Of a DNA stretch of 64,000 nucleotides, positions 53,480-63,883 are shown piece after piece. Both the position numbers and the translations under genes were made by a program. This stretch comes from Portunus trituberculatus (lineage: Eukaryota; Arthropoda; Malacostraca; Decapoda; Portunidae), in assembly GCF_017591435.1 (NCBI RefSeq), contig NC_059304.1, positions 25,808,826 to 25,872,825 on the forward strand, in the 5' to 3' direction. The number at the start of each line of letters is the position of its first letter. Position 1 is the first letter of the stretch. The notes below the pieces were generated by a model. The model had not been told where the DNA came from, searched no databases, and worked only from the letters and a program-made list of their open reading frames with translations.

Positions 53480-53755
53480 GATCCTTATGAGCCCTGGGGT
53501 ATCACAGGCGTGGTAGCTGGCTGCCAGAAGGGTGGGCAGGTTGAGTGTTGTGATCGCCAGGGCAGAGAGCCGGGAGCGTAGTGCAGTAGGTTACATATGT
53601 TAAAAGTGGAAGCGTGGGCATTGAAGCAGGAAATGTTCCATGGCCTCAGGGTTAGCCCTACACCAAGGGCAGAAGGGATCACGAGACAGATGTAGGCGAT
53701 GCAAGTGAGGAGTATGGTGTGGCCCAGGCGAAGGCGGGCAGAAAACGCATATATA
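53480..53755 (-). pseudogene. Second copy of the same LINE tail, inverted
   Basis: The minus strand begins at the 3' side with GGATCCATAGAT/GGGCTCATAAGG and repeats the tail: CCCTTCTGCCCTTGGTGTAGG, the LTLRPWNISCFNAHAS-like frame and CACTCAACCTGCCCACCCTTC. Together with 53035-53420 it forms a tail-to-tail pair about the point near 53465. Most of the FLRKxGQLPRL part is missing. Confidence 0.72.
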
Positions 53756-54527
53756 TGTACTGATCGATCAAGTAGGTCAAGGTCATTACCATGGCAAGTT
53801 GTCCAAACTAACCCATCAACAAGGCTGAAAGAAGAAGATAAGGTATACAGTGAGTTGTATATGATGAGTGATGAATGTAAACATGTAAATATCTATTGTA
53901 AGAGTCAATTTTTCTATGTGAAACTAACAGTGAGTAACGAGACAGAAGCCCCGAACCAGGATCTTGAGGAGGGGAATGAACGAGTAAGTGAGCAGATTGA
54001 GAGAAACACGAACCGGGGGATTGCCACGTGTGAACCCACCCTGAGGCAAATACCGAGGACTTATATGCCAGGTAAGCGCAACGGCCTGGCACACACAGTC
54101 AGCAAGCTGGCCAGACCTGTCAGACATGCTAGACTCTCTCTCTCTCTCTGCTCTGCAACAACCCAGAAATGGTGAGTTACTGGATAGACCTGGAAGACAG
54201 TGAAGTGATCGAGTGGGTAAGAATAGTGATCAGTGATGGAGGTTTGATTGGGAAACTTAAGTACTGTGTTACAGGGTGTGAAGGTGGAGAGCGAGGTGTC
54301 AGGAGAGATGTAGGAGCACCACCGTGTGATGGAGAACTTAAGTGACGCCGGACAAGGCAGATGATGGTGCCCGGCCTGTGACCACCCCGATTCAGGTCCC
54401 CTTTTTTTCCCCGTGACCAAGTCATCGGGATACAGTTGTCGGTTGCAACCGCCAACATAAGGAAAGGAGGAGCGAAGAAGTGAGAGGATTTATCTACAAT
54501 TAAACACCCAAGCCCAGGGGGCAACGG
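53756..54527. other. Unassigned DNA
   Basis: A 158-codon frame (53699-54175) has no recognisable motif and overlaps the LINE tail at its start, so I do not call it a gene. A CCAGGTAAGC donor-like site is at about 54067. Confidence 0.45.
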
Positions 54528-54733
54528 GTCAACAGAAGGAAGGAGAGGGACGTGTGGAGAAGACAAGGAAATAGACGCAACGGAGGATCATCATTTGGAG
54601 GGAAATATGGGAAGATTGATTGTGACAGTGGTCAACAGAAGGAAGGAGAAGGATGTGTGGAGAAGACAGGGGAATAGACGCAACAGAGGATCATCGTTTG
54701 GAGGGAAATACAGGAAGATTGATTGCCACAGTG
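54528..54733 (+). repeat. Tandem duplication, 103-bp unit
   Basis: Units 54528-54630 and 54631-54733 both start GTCAACAGAAGGAAGGAGA and end GATTGNNACAGTG, with about ten differences. The unit contains GTGTGGAGAAGACA and GAGGATCATC. Confidence 0.92.
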
Positions 54734-54895
54734 GCTAGGTCGCCCTGCTAGATTGGGCAACTACTGTGTTGTGGAGAATATATGGATGTACATAGTATGA
54801 ATCTCTGTAGGTCATTCATCCTAGATAGTTTTCCCAGTTTTTGCTATCTCAAAAATTGGGTGGTGGCAGCTAAATCAGAAGGGTAAAGTAAAAGG

Positions 54896-54986
<91 letters not shown>

Positions 54987-55344
54987 TTATTTGCCTTATA
55001 AGTTCATAACCACGAGAAAATGCAGGGAAAAATACGGGGTGGGGAGAAATCTTCTTAAGTTACTCCTGAAAACGTTTTCTATTAAAGTACTCGCTTCTAA
55101 CAGATGACAGCACCATCGCTGTCCTCCAAACTTTAACCCACACCGCAACTTCCTCTCTGTATATTCCTTGGGAACCACCAACCCATCTGGCCAACCATAC
55201 CTCAGAGGCTCAGAATCCTCAGATCCTTTCTGTGCTCGGCACGGTGTTCACCTGCGCCTCTTTTCGCTTCTTTCTGCCTTTTTTGGTGCCCGCTTCCATT
55301 TCTACTTTTTCCTGAGTTACCATGGCCACTCGGAGTTGTGTTGA
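54734..55344. other. Leader of the Gmr1-like retrotransposon with a TA tract
   Basis: A (TA)n tract spans 54901-54983. ATTGGGTGGTGGCAGCTAAATC at about 54855 resembles a primer-binding site (TGG start, GGTGGCAGC). LTR limits cannot be defined because no second LTR is in view. Confidence 0.35.
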
Positions 55345-57171
55345 ATGCTAGAGGTGGTTGCCGGCGAGGCTTTAGAGCCGCATTCCCGCTGTGTGTCTTG
55401 TCGGCCTGCTATGTGTTCAGCTGAAGACCGGTGTAGTAAGTGTTTCCCCTCTCCTTACTCCAGTTCCAAGCGTTTGTGAAGGATGCTGAGAAGCGTTCTG
55501 CTAAGAAGAAGCGGGCCAAGTAGTCTGGCGGTTCCAGTGAGAAGCATTCTTGCCGGCAGGAGCCCACTTGAGGCCTCTTGGGCCAGCAGGTTTGTCACTG
55601 TAGAGTCTGATCTGGCTGCTATGAAGGCTTCTATTGCCCAGTTGTCAGTGGTCTTGTTGCCCCCTGCCTCGGGTTCCGCGTTTTCAGGGTTTGCGGACGG
55701 CGGAGCGAGTGTGCATTCGCCCCTCAAAGTTGGTGCCAGATGTAAGGGGGCCCCAGTCTCCCCCCGGCACAGGCCCTTTAGTGGTGGCTGCTGGTAGTAG
55801 TGGAGTGAGTCTCAGTGTGTCCCCTCTCCCTGGTTTGGCTCCAGGAGTGAGTGGGGGACAGGCTCCCTCTGTTCCAAGCCCTGCTCCAGAGTCGGCGGTC
55901 GGGGGAGTGAATTTGCGTGTTGACGGGTCATTTCGCGCTTTCGAGAGCATTGCTAATAGGAATAAATGGCCCAAGGATCAGTGGGTGTCTCTCCTTGTCC
56001 CTAAGCTAGTAGGAAAAGCTTATAGGGTACACAACGACCTTAGTGATGAGGTAGAATATGAAGAGATCAAAGGTAACACACCTACTCTATCACTTCTGAT
56101 GGATACAGACAACAGTTCCGAAAGTATATGAAACAAGAGTCTCACACCTATGTTGAATTTGCTAGTGAGAAACTAAGACAATTTAAGAAATGGTTAGCTG
56201 CCCTTAACATTACCACCTTTTCGGAGATGCTCAATCTAATGGTCCTGGAAGAATGGAAGAACAAGTTACCCTTTAATATTCTGAGGCATGTGGAAGAACG
56301 GGGAGAGAGTGATCTTATGTCTGCCGCTAAAGTGGCTGATGCGTTTGCTTTGTTGATGGGATCCCTGGGTAGTAGAGGTCGTGGTTCACTATCTAATGTT
56401 AGGTCCTCCTTTGGGGAAGGTTTTGGGGGCGCGGGTGGTAAGCCGACCGGATTCTCGCCAAATGTATGTAATTCCTCCTGGTGTACATACTGTAAGAAAC
56501 CAGGACACACGATCCAAAAATGTAGACACCCAAATTGCAAGGCCTCTCAACGTCAACTTTCTTTTGTGGCCCCTAAACCTAACACATTTGAGAACAAGAA
56601 ACCAGTGGCCCTAGCTAACCCTGTCAACTCTCCTCTAGAACTTTATGACTCGTACATGTATCAAGGTAAAGTGTCCCTGACTGATGGTAAAGACAAGGCA
56701 ATAAATGTCAAGGTTCTGCGTGATACAGGTGCTGCCCAATCCATCTTAAGGGAAGATGTCATCCCTAACATCAAACAGGCTTTCACTGGGGAGGTGATCC
56801 TTACAGGTCTCGAATCACAGCTCTCCTATCCCTTGGCTAAAATTAGCTTACAGTGCCCTTTCATTTCAGGAGAGGTTGAGGTAGCCATTAAACCTGGTGA
56901 ACTGCCAGTACCGGGGGTATATATTGTACTGGGTAACGATCTTGCGGGTAACTTGGCTGTTCCAAACTTAATTGTTCTTGATTCTCCCTTAACAGAAAGT
57001 CCCACTAAGACCCTGGACGAAACATCCCCTCACTTCTTCCCAGTGTGTGCAGTCACCAAGTCTCAGTCCAAGTCCCCTGCCCTTTCACCACCTCCTCCAC
57101 CAATGATTGCCTCTACTGACAACTTGTACAATAACATAATTTCAAAGGAGAATGTACCCGCCATAGAATAG
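55345..57171 (+). pseudogene. Gmr1-like LTR retrotransposon gag-protease, frameshifted
   Basis: The N-terminus has a cysteine block (RCVSC, MCSAEDRCSKC) at 55385-55445, then a Pro/Ser-rich stretch. 55930-56060 reads FRAFESIANRNKWPKDQW and VPKLVGKAYRVHNDLSDE. After a frame break near 56080 comes a SCAN-like helical region (EFASEKLRQFKKWLAALNI, LMVLEEWKNKLP). A zinc knuckle follows (CTYCKKPGHTIQKCRHPNC) and an aspartic protease (VLRDTGAAQSILRED, with GNDLAGN). SCAN-like gag plus this protease type is known from Gmr1-like Ty3/gypsy elements. It stops at 57171; no RT or integrase follows. Breaks at about 55480 and 56080 make it non-functional. Confidence 0.8.
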
Positions 57172-58963
57172 GTAGGACCCATTGTACATAAGTATATAGG
57201 AATCTGATGCAATCTCTCGTAATGTGGTGCAACATGTATAAATGCTGAGTTCGTCTTTTCCTTTAGACAGGGGTTACAGTGCTTCTCTATTTCATATAAC
57301 TAACTAGGGGTTCGTTGCATTCATGATTGTCTCAGATAACTAATCCAAATTAATGTAGTCTCTATGGGTAGGATGCATTTTATATATGTATCACTATCAG
57401 TGAGAAATAAAGGTAATGCACGACACAATACACCTCATGGAAAATTCCCCGTCACATGACCGACGCCCTGTGTCAGCACCTTGGAGGCTGGGCGGTGGTG
57501 GGCGCGGGCAGCCGGCAGAAGGAAGATCGCCGGCGACTGGGAAGTGCGGGTGTGTGTCAAGTGTGTGTGTCTGTGAACTGTGCTGCGGGAACTTAGTGAC
57601 TCTGTGTACTCAGTGACATTACTAACACTTTCCCGAGTTTAAAACACGTTTGCCGTTTGCCGTGTGGACAGCACTTGTAAATCTGTACATAATATACTAA
57701 CTTTTATAAACTGAGTTTTCCTTGTACACCTGGGTTGATAAGGAACACTAGAACTACCAGTAAAACCGCTGGGCTGGACAGTAAATCAAAACAATAAACT
57801 TAATAACTTTATGTAGGCCTACAGAACCTACAGGAGGCCTGCTAATCAAACAAAGTTAAGCTTCATACAACCAAAACGCTTAACAAATGGTGTTACAGCT
57901 TTGGGATGACCCACTGAGGAACATTAAAATAACCCAGGAAACTCAGTAATTACAGAAACGCGTGATTGTGAGATAAAACGAAACATTGTGAACTTGCCTT
58001 CTGAACGAATTCATACGGGAAACCGAGGAGTGAGAGGGTAGTGGAGAGCGGACAGTGAGAAGAAACGCTGAATTCAGCTGCTGACGCGCGCTGTGCGGTT
58101 GGTAGCTGCCACAACAAGTACTCTCCCCGTTCTCTTCGCTTTTAAGTCACCCGTGTGGAAGGCTTGTTTTCACTTGAACTCTCACGCGTGGCGTTACTGC
58201 GACGCACACACGCACACCCTTGAGAGTTACGCACTTCCCTCTCGTTACAATTGTCGCCTGGCGGCTGAGGAACAAATAACTCAGCCTGTATCTTCTCAAT
58301 ACTTCGGCTGTTATTGGAGGGCGTGGTGCGTCTTCATACGCTGACGTTACACTGGGCGTGGTACGTCGAGGTGGGCATGGCTGGCTTCTCATGAACTGAG
58401 GGGCCGTTCGAGCTGCCTGGGAGGAAAACTCTTTGACCTCGGGGCGTCCATGGGACCGGGCACCTCTCATCCCCAGCCCACTCAGCCTCTCAAGGTCTTC
58501 CGAGTGGCGAGGGATAACGCAGAATACGTAACCAACTGCGGCTGCCGAAGCAATACTATAGGTATTAGGTGAGAAAACAACAGTTAGCTGACACTACAGT
58601 AAACATTAAAATAAATACATCACTTGCTGACATAAATATTTGTGATGATTTATTGGAGCTGTCACAGAAATTAATGTGATATAAGCCCTTTTTCATAGTG
58701 TAGTATATAATTTTCTGTTGCATTATATGTTCTCCCTTTTTCAGTTGCCTGTAGTATATCAACAATTACCATTTATCTATACTAATATTTAATGTGTGTA
58801 TCTTTATGTTTTTCTCTTCTTTAATTTTCTTCAAGGCGTCTGAAGTGACCTTAAACTTGCCTTAGAAGTCCTGGAAGTTGAAATGGATGCATACATAGTA
58901 ATAACAAGTAAATAAATAATTAATTAACTTAACTAACTTAAATAAATAAATTCTTATAAATAA
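57172..58963. other. Junction and 5' leader of a second LTR retrotransposon
   Basis: No gene is supported. At 57888-57908 TGGTGTTACAGCTTTGGGATG has the form of a primer-binding site and may mark the end of a 5' LTR. The downstream stretch to the gag ATG is over 1 kb, long for a leader, and may contain further insertions. Confidence 0.35.
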
Positions 58964-59136
58964 ATGGCTAAGAAGGACCAAAAGTTAACTTTGCTGTGCG
59001 AGGAATTCGACACACTGAGTGCTGAGAAACGTGCGGAAACTGAAAAAACCGAAACCAAGGAAATTGGAGATCAGTTTGAGGATACTACAAGTAGTGACAC
59101 TGATGATGACTCTCGTCGTTTGAGAAGTGGTAACAC
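58964..59136 (+). pseudogene. LTR retrotransposon gag, N-terminal piece
   Basis: The ATG at 58964 opens MAKKDQKLTLLCEEFDTLS, then an acidic stretch (EDTTSSDTDDDS) and RRLRSGN. The frame then runs into an inserted LINE at about 59137. The rest of gag resumes after that LINE's poly-A, at 60620. The 173 nt preserved here encode only the leader of gag. Confidence 0.7.
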
Positions 59137-60614
59137 GCACCGTAGAGTTGCTCCTTCCTCTCCTAACCGCCCTATAGCTTTGATTTCCTGCCTTTCTAAA
59201 GCCTTTGAGTCTATCCTTAATAGGAAGATAATGAGGCATCTATCAGCTCACAACCTTCTCTCTGATTGCCAGTATGGTTTCCGTAAAGGCAGATCTACTG
59301 GTGATCTTCTTACTTTCCTAACTGAATCTTGGTCATCCTCTTTTAGGGACTTCGGTGAAACCTTTGCTGTCGGCCTTGACATATCGAAAGCCTTCGATAG
59401 AGTCTGGCACAAATCTTTAATTTCTAAACTACCCTCCTACGGATTCTATCCTTCTCTCTGTACCTTCATCTCCAGTTTCCTTTCCGATCGTTCTATTGCT
59501 GCTGTAGTAGACGGTCACTGTTCTTCCCTAAAACTATCAACAGTGGTGTTCCACAGGGTTCTGTCCTATCACCCACTCTCTTTCTATTATTCATCAATGA
59601 TCTCCTAAATCTGACTCAATGCCCTATCCACTCCTATGCTGATGATACCACCTTGCATTATTCAACAGCGTTCAACAGACGCCCAACCCAACAACAATTA
59701 AATGACTCAAGGCGAGATGCTATAGGACGCCTAACTTCTGATCTTTCACTTGTTTCTGATTGGGGCAGAGAAAACCTGGTTTTGTTCAATGCCTCAAAAA
59801 CTCAATTTCTACAACTATCTACTCGACATAACCTTCCAGACAACTATCCTCTCTTCTTCAATAACACTCAACTTCCCTCTCCTCTACATTAAACACACTC
59901 GGTCTATCCTTCACTAAAAATCTAAACTGGAAATTTCACATCTCTACTCTTGCTAAATCAGCTTCCAAGAAGTTAGGTGTCCTGTGGCGTCTTCGTCCAT
60001 TTTCTCTCCCTCCCAGCTGCTTGCTCTGTACAGGGCCTTATCCGCCCGTGTATGGAGTATGGCTCTCATGTCTGGGGGATCCACACACAGCTTTACTAAA
60101 CAAGGTGGAATCTAAAGCTTTTCGTCTTATCAACTCTTCTCCTCTAACTGACTGTCTTGATTCTTTAAGTCACCGCCGCAATGTTGCATCTTTATCTGTC
60201 TTCTACCGCTGTTTTCATGCTGTCTGCTCTTCTGAACTTGCTAACTGCTTGCCTTCCCCCTCCTGCGGCCTCGCTGCACAAGACTCTCTACTTCTTCTCA
60301 TCCCTATTCTGTCCATCTTCCTAATGCAAGAGTTAACCAGTATCTTCACTCCTTCATTCCCTACACTGGTAAACTCTGGAACTCTCTACCTGTGTCTGTA
60401 TTTCCACCTGCCTATGACTTAAACTCTTTCAAAAGAGGAGTGTCAAGACACCTCTTACGTTAACTGGACCCTCCTTTTAGATTTTTTTGTTTTTTCTCTT
60501 TCTCCTACTTTCCTCTTCACAGGGCCTGGCAACCAGCGGGATTTTTTTTTTTCTCCAACACTTTGTTTTCCCTTGGCCAGTGCCCTTGTAATGTAAAAAA
60601 AAAAAAAAAAAAAA
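59137..60614 (+). pseudogene. Jockey/I-like LINE, copy 2, inserted in gag
   Basis: It is the same element as 18137-19510, starting 80 bp further upstream (PNRPIALISCLSKAFESILN). Motif A reads VGLDISKAFDRVWH, motif C YADDTTLHYST. It shares the frame break before SGVPQGSV with copy 1. A poly-A tail ends at about 60614. AACAC occurs just before its start (59132-59136) and directly after the poly-A (60615-60619), a likely short target duplication. Confidence 0.88.
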
Positions 60615-61743
60615 AACACTGTTGTAACTCAGTCTTTAAGAAATCCTTTCAGCATGACTCATAGCCCTGCACCAGGTGGTGGTGGGCCTTCAACCCCACT
60701 TATACCACAAGGTAACGCCGTAACCAAGGTTTTGCCTGTTGTAGCTGAGGTGCGAGCATTCTCTGGAACAGATCCTGATTATTCAGCTCGTGAATACATT
60801 AGTCAGTGCGAAGATGTAATGAGGCACGCGTTTGTGACGGAGGAAGTAGACAAAATTTCCTTTTTGCGGTCGCGTTTACAGCCAGGATCGCAAGCTGCTT
60901 TGATGATGCAAGCAAGCGCGTTCACAGATCCTTCAGAACACGGAGACTATGAACAGTTTAAAACTAACTTCCTGGAAACCTTTGGGAATAATCTAAAGCA
61001 CAGTTTGGTGAAGGGCGTCAGTGATGCGGTGCAGTCTATGCTGGAAAACTCTGCTTCTCTTAATATATGGCAGGCACAAGCAGCAGGAAACCGCATCTCC
61101 TCTGATTTCACCCAATACCTACAGGATAATGGTTGGATGAATGGAGACTCCATGTCTGCAAAAGATATCCATAAATTTCTGGAGTTCGTGGTGTTTATGC
61201 ACTCTATCAGGGAGAACTGTAGGATGTGTGCTTTGTCTCTAGATTATAAACCCACGGAAACCTTGCATACATTCGCACTAAAACTAAAAACCAAAGTTGC
61301 AGAAAGGGGTGGTAACGCTCATCGTGCTGCCTCTACAGTGGCGGATCGCTTGGCTGCTTCAACGGTGGCTGCGACCCAGGGTGCTCAAACAGCACCGGAG
61401 GAACATCCTTCTACTTCGTACGCGGCGGTGACGGCGGAAGGCGAGCCAAAATTTACCTGCCACTACTGCCAGCGTGAAGGGCACTCTGCGCTTAAATGCT
61501 TTAAAAGAAAGAAGGATAAGAAACAAGCTGTTGCCGCAGCGGGACACCAGAATCCCCATCAACAGCCAGCACGCACTAAAGATGCCCCTGCATCGCGCTG
61601 GACGGCTAGTGCTACTCAGAGTGAGATCAACAAAAACAAAAATGCTTATTGCTTGTTCCATGAGTGTCATGGACACTCAACGGAAGACTGCTTCACTTTA
61701 GTAAATATAAAGTCCAAGTGGAGGCAAAGTCGAGAGTCTAGAG
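60615..61743 (+). pseudogene. LTR retrotransposon gag, main part
   Basis: The frame is open from the LINE junction. It has a Gly/Pro-rich start (SPAPGGGGPSTP), a capsid-like helical region (REYISQCEDVMRHAF, FLRSRLQPGSQAALMMQ, YEQFKTNFLETFGNN, LHTFALKLKTKVAERGG). A CCHC zinc knuckle follows (CHYCQREGHSALKC) and then a second atypical knuckle (CLFHECHGHSTEDC), a pair seen in many Ty3/gypsy gags. It is interrupted at 61744 by a hAT element. The other retrotransposon gag (55345-57171) is unrelated in sequence. Confidence 0.82.
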
Positions 61744-62409
61744 CAGGGGTTCTCAACCTGGGGTACGCGTACCTCCAGGGGTACGTGAGAGGAATTTTCG
61801 GGGTACGTGGCAGGTTTCTCAATATGTTTAAGTTTTGAATAGCAGCAAATTTGTTTGTAGTATACAATGTGGCCTACATGTGCTAGGCTGGATTTGTCCT
61901 TCACTAGAACCAGGACACGTTAACAACGTTAACAAGGAAACTCTTGGAGTTATATATCACTTGAGAGAAAGCTCTCTTGGATTACAGTTGCCACACAACC
62001 TTTCAAACCTATAATATTTGTTCTGATTTATTATTTTAAATGTTATTCACACACACAGTGATTTATTTATCACTGTTACTAGTTACAAGTTGCAACTAGC
62101 TGCATACAACACTGCCATATGATCGAAAATTGTCTGATATAGTTCCTTTTTGGTAAATGTATTGCATGTTAGTCACATATAGTGTCTCCCTGTGAGGTAC
62201 CAGTTCCTATCGACACTACCTCATAAAAACATACTAATATTAATTGTGTCTGCTCCACATATATAACACAATTTAAACTTAATAAACTAAGTCAATAAAC
62301 CATGCATTTATTGTTACCCTTCCTGACGCTGCATTGTGGGTAAGGGGTACGTGATCAATACTGAAAGACTTCGAGGGGTACATAAGATTAAAAAGGTTGA
62401 GAACCCCTG
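61744..62409. mobile_element. hAT element with exact 8-bp duplication, inserted in gag
   Basis: The left end CAGGGGTTCTCAACCTGGG mirrors the right end AAGGTTGAGAACCCCTG. GTCTAGAG is duplicated at 61736-61743 and 62410-62417. Subterminal GGGGTACGTG repeats occur at both ends. It is 666 bp with no open frame, so non-autonomous. It differs in sequence from the hAT MITE at 52134. Confidence 0.95.
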
Positions 62410-62944
62410 GTCTAGAGGAACTCAGTCGGGGGAAGCCTCGCGCCCCGCGAAAACCAAACCAAGGTAGCTAAAGGTCAAAGAACTAACCAGGCTGCACATG
62501 CGACCGATGACAGTGATATTCACGCATCTTTAGTGGCCGCTTGCAGTCAGTCTACCATTATGGCCCTAGAAACAAAACTCGGGCCAGTACAGGCATCATT
62601 TGCCGTGGACACTGGCGCTTCTGTTAATGTGCTGTCCGAAAGGACTTATAGAGCACTGAAGCGTGTGTCCCGTGGTGGGCGATATCGTCTTGTGCCAAAT
62701 GACCTTAACCTAAAGGGAGTTACTAGTGACCCACTGGATATTCTGGGTATTGTTCATCTCCCTGTAAACTTGGGTAAGGGTACTTCAACTATGCGTTTGG
62801 ACTTTTACGTGGCATCAAACTTCGGGTTGCCCTCAGATGGCCTTCTGGGTTTGACGTCTATGAGATCCAACCGTATGGTAATAATTCCTGACAGTAATGT
62901 CATCAAGTATCAAGGAAAGAGTTTTCAGGCAATGGGGACGCCCA
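62410..62944 (+). pseudogene. End of gag and aspartic protease of the second LTR retrotransposon
   Basis: Gag continues from the duplication for about 17 codons to a TAG at 62466. A frame offset by one base backward is open across this point and carries HATDDSDIHASLVAAC, then FAVDTGASVNVLSERTYRAL, an aspartic protease active site (DTGA), and FGLPSDGLLGLTSM. The -1 relation between gag and protease frames is common in Ty3/gypsy elements, though it could be a mutation. The protease frame ends abruptly at 62945, where a Harbinger terminus starts; RT, RNase H and integrase are not in view. Confidence 0.75.
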
Positions 62945-63133
62945 GGGGCGGTATGCATAAAAGGTCACAAGTCAGTTGTGAGCTGGATGTAGCTCATAAA
63001 CCTAAGTGTAGCTCACAACCCTTGTGAGCTATGCAAAAAAGTTCGCATCGAGTTATGAGGGCTCCTAACTCGATGGAAAGTTAGGAGTCGTGGAGAGGAC
63101 TTCTAAAGCGCTTGTGAGCTCCTCACAAGTAAG

Positions 63134-63883
63134 ATGGCAGCGGAATAACAGCACCCCGTGGTACATCAGCGCCGTAACTTTGCAGCTAGAAAAGACCCTC
63201 TGGAGATGTATGATGACGGTGAGCTCATCAGAAGGTACAGATTGGACCGTGATGGGATCTTGTTCGTGACGGACATGATCAGAGATTACATAACAAGCCC
63301 CACATCAAGGAACAATGCCCTCTCTGCCGAGTTGAAAGTGATACTGACTTTGAGATATCTTGCTACTGGCAAGATGCAATTATGTAACAGTGACGACTTT
63401 GGACCAACACAACCCACCATCAGTCGAGCCATAACACAGGTGTTACAAGCACTGGCAAGACCCGAGATCGTGAGGCGCTTCATTCGCTTTCCCATTCGTC
63501 CCGGAGAAGCTCACAGGAATCAAGCAGATTTTAGGGCCATTGCGGGTTTCCCAGGGGTTGTTGGGGTCATTGATTGCACCCACATAAAAATTACAAGACC
63601 CAAATAATATGAGGCTGAGTATGTGAATAGGAAACACTTTCACAGTATTAATACTCAAATTGCATTTGATGCACAAATGAAAATAATAGATTTGGTTGCC
63701 AAATGGCCGGGAGCAACACACGATTCTCGTATATTAAGGGAAAGTGGAGTGAAGATTCTCATGAAGAACCACATGCCAAGAGGATGTCACCTTCTAGGAG
63801 ACTCAGGCTACCCTTGCAAGCCTTGGCTACTGACACATAGCCTATCTTCAGCCACAGAACAATCCTCAGGAGGCATATAACAG
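63134..63883 (+). pseudogene. HARBI1-like DDE transposase, exon with two stops and a frameshift
   Basis: The likely start is ATGGCAGCGGAA at 63134, with TAA four codons later (63146). The frame then reads NFAARKDPLEMYDDGELIRR, LKVILTLRYLATGKMQL, FGPTQPTISRAITQVL, and VVGVIDCTHIKITRPK (first catalytic Asp in GVIDCTH). A TAA follows at 63605. It continues FHSINTQIAFDAQMKIIDLV, KWPGATHDSRILRES and HLLGDSGYPCKPWLLT (second Asp in GDSGYP). A one-base shift near 63835 moves the rest to YLQPQNNPQEAYNR, ending at an AACAGGTAAGG donor (about 63883). The third catalytic residue would lie in the next exon, beyond what is recognisable here. Confidence 0.87.

Noticed and set aside
53699..54175. 158-codon open frame as a host gene
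   Set aside because: No motif, starts inside an inverted LINE tail, ends in a TC run; composition gives no support.
55345..57171. A host SCAN zinc-finger transcription factor
   Set aside because: The helical region is followed by a retroviral-type zinc knuckle and an aspartic protease, so it is a retrotransposon gag-protease.
57888..57908. A confirmed primer-binding site and 5' LTR
   Set aside because: No second LTR lies in the window, so LTR borders cannot be defined.
62440..62470. A programmed -1 frameshift site between gag and protease
   Set aside because: The frames are offset by -1, but no canonical slippery heptamer in the right phase or clear downstream structure was seen.
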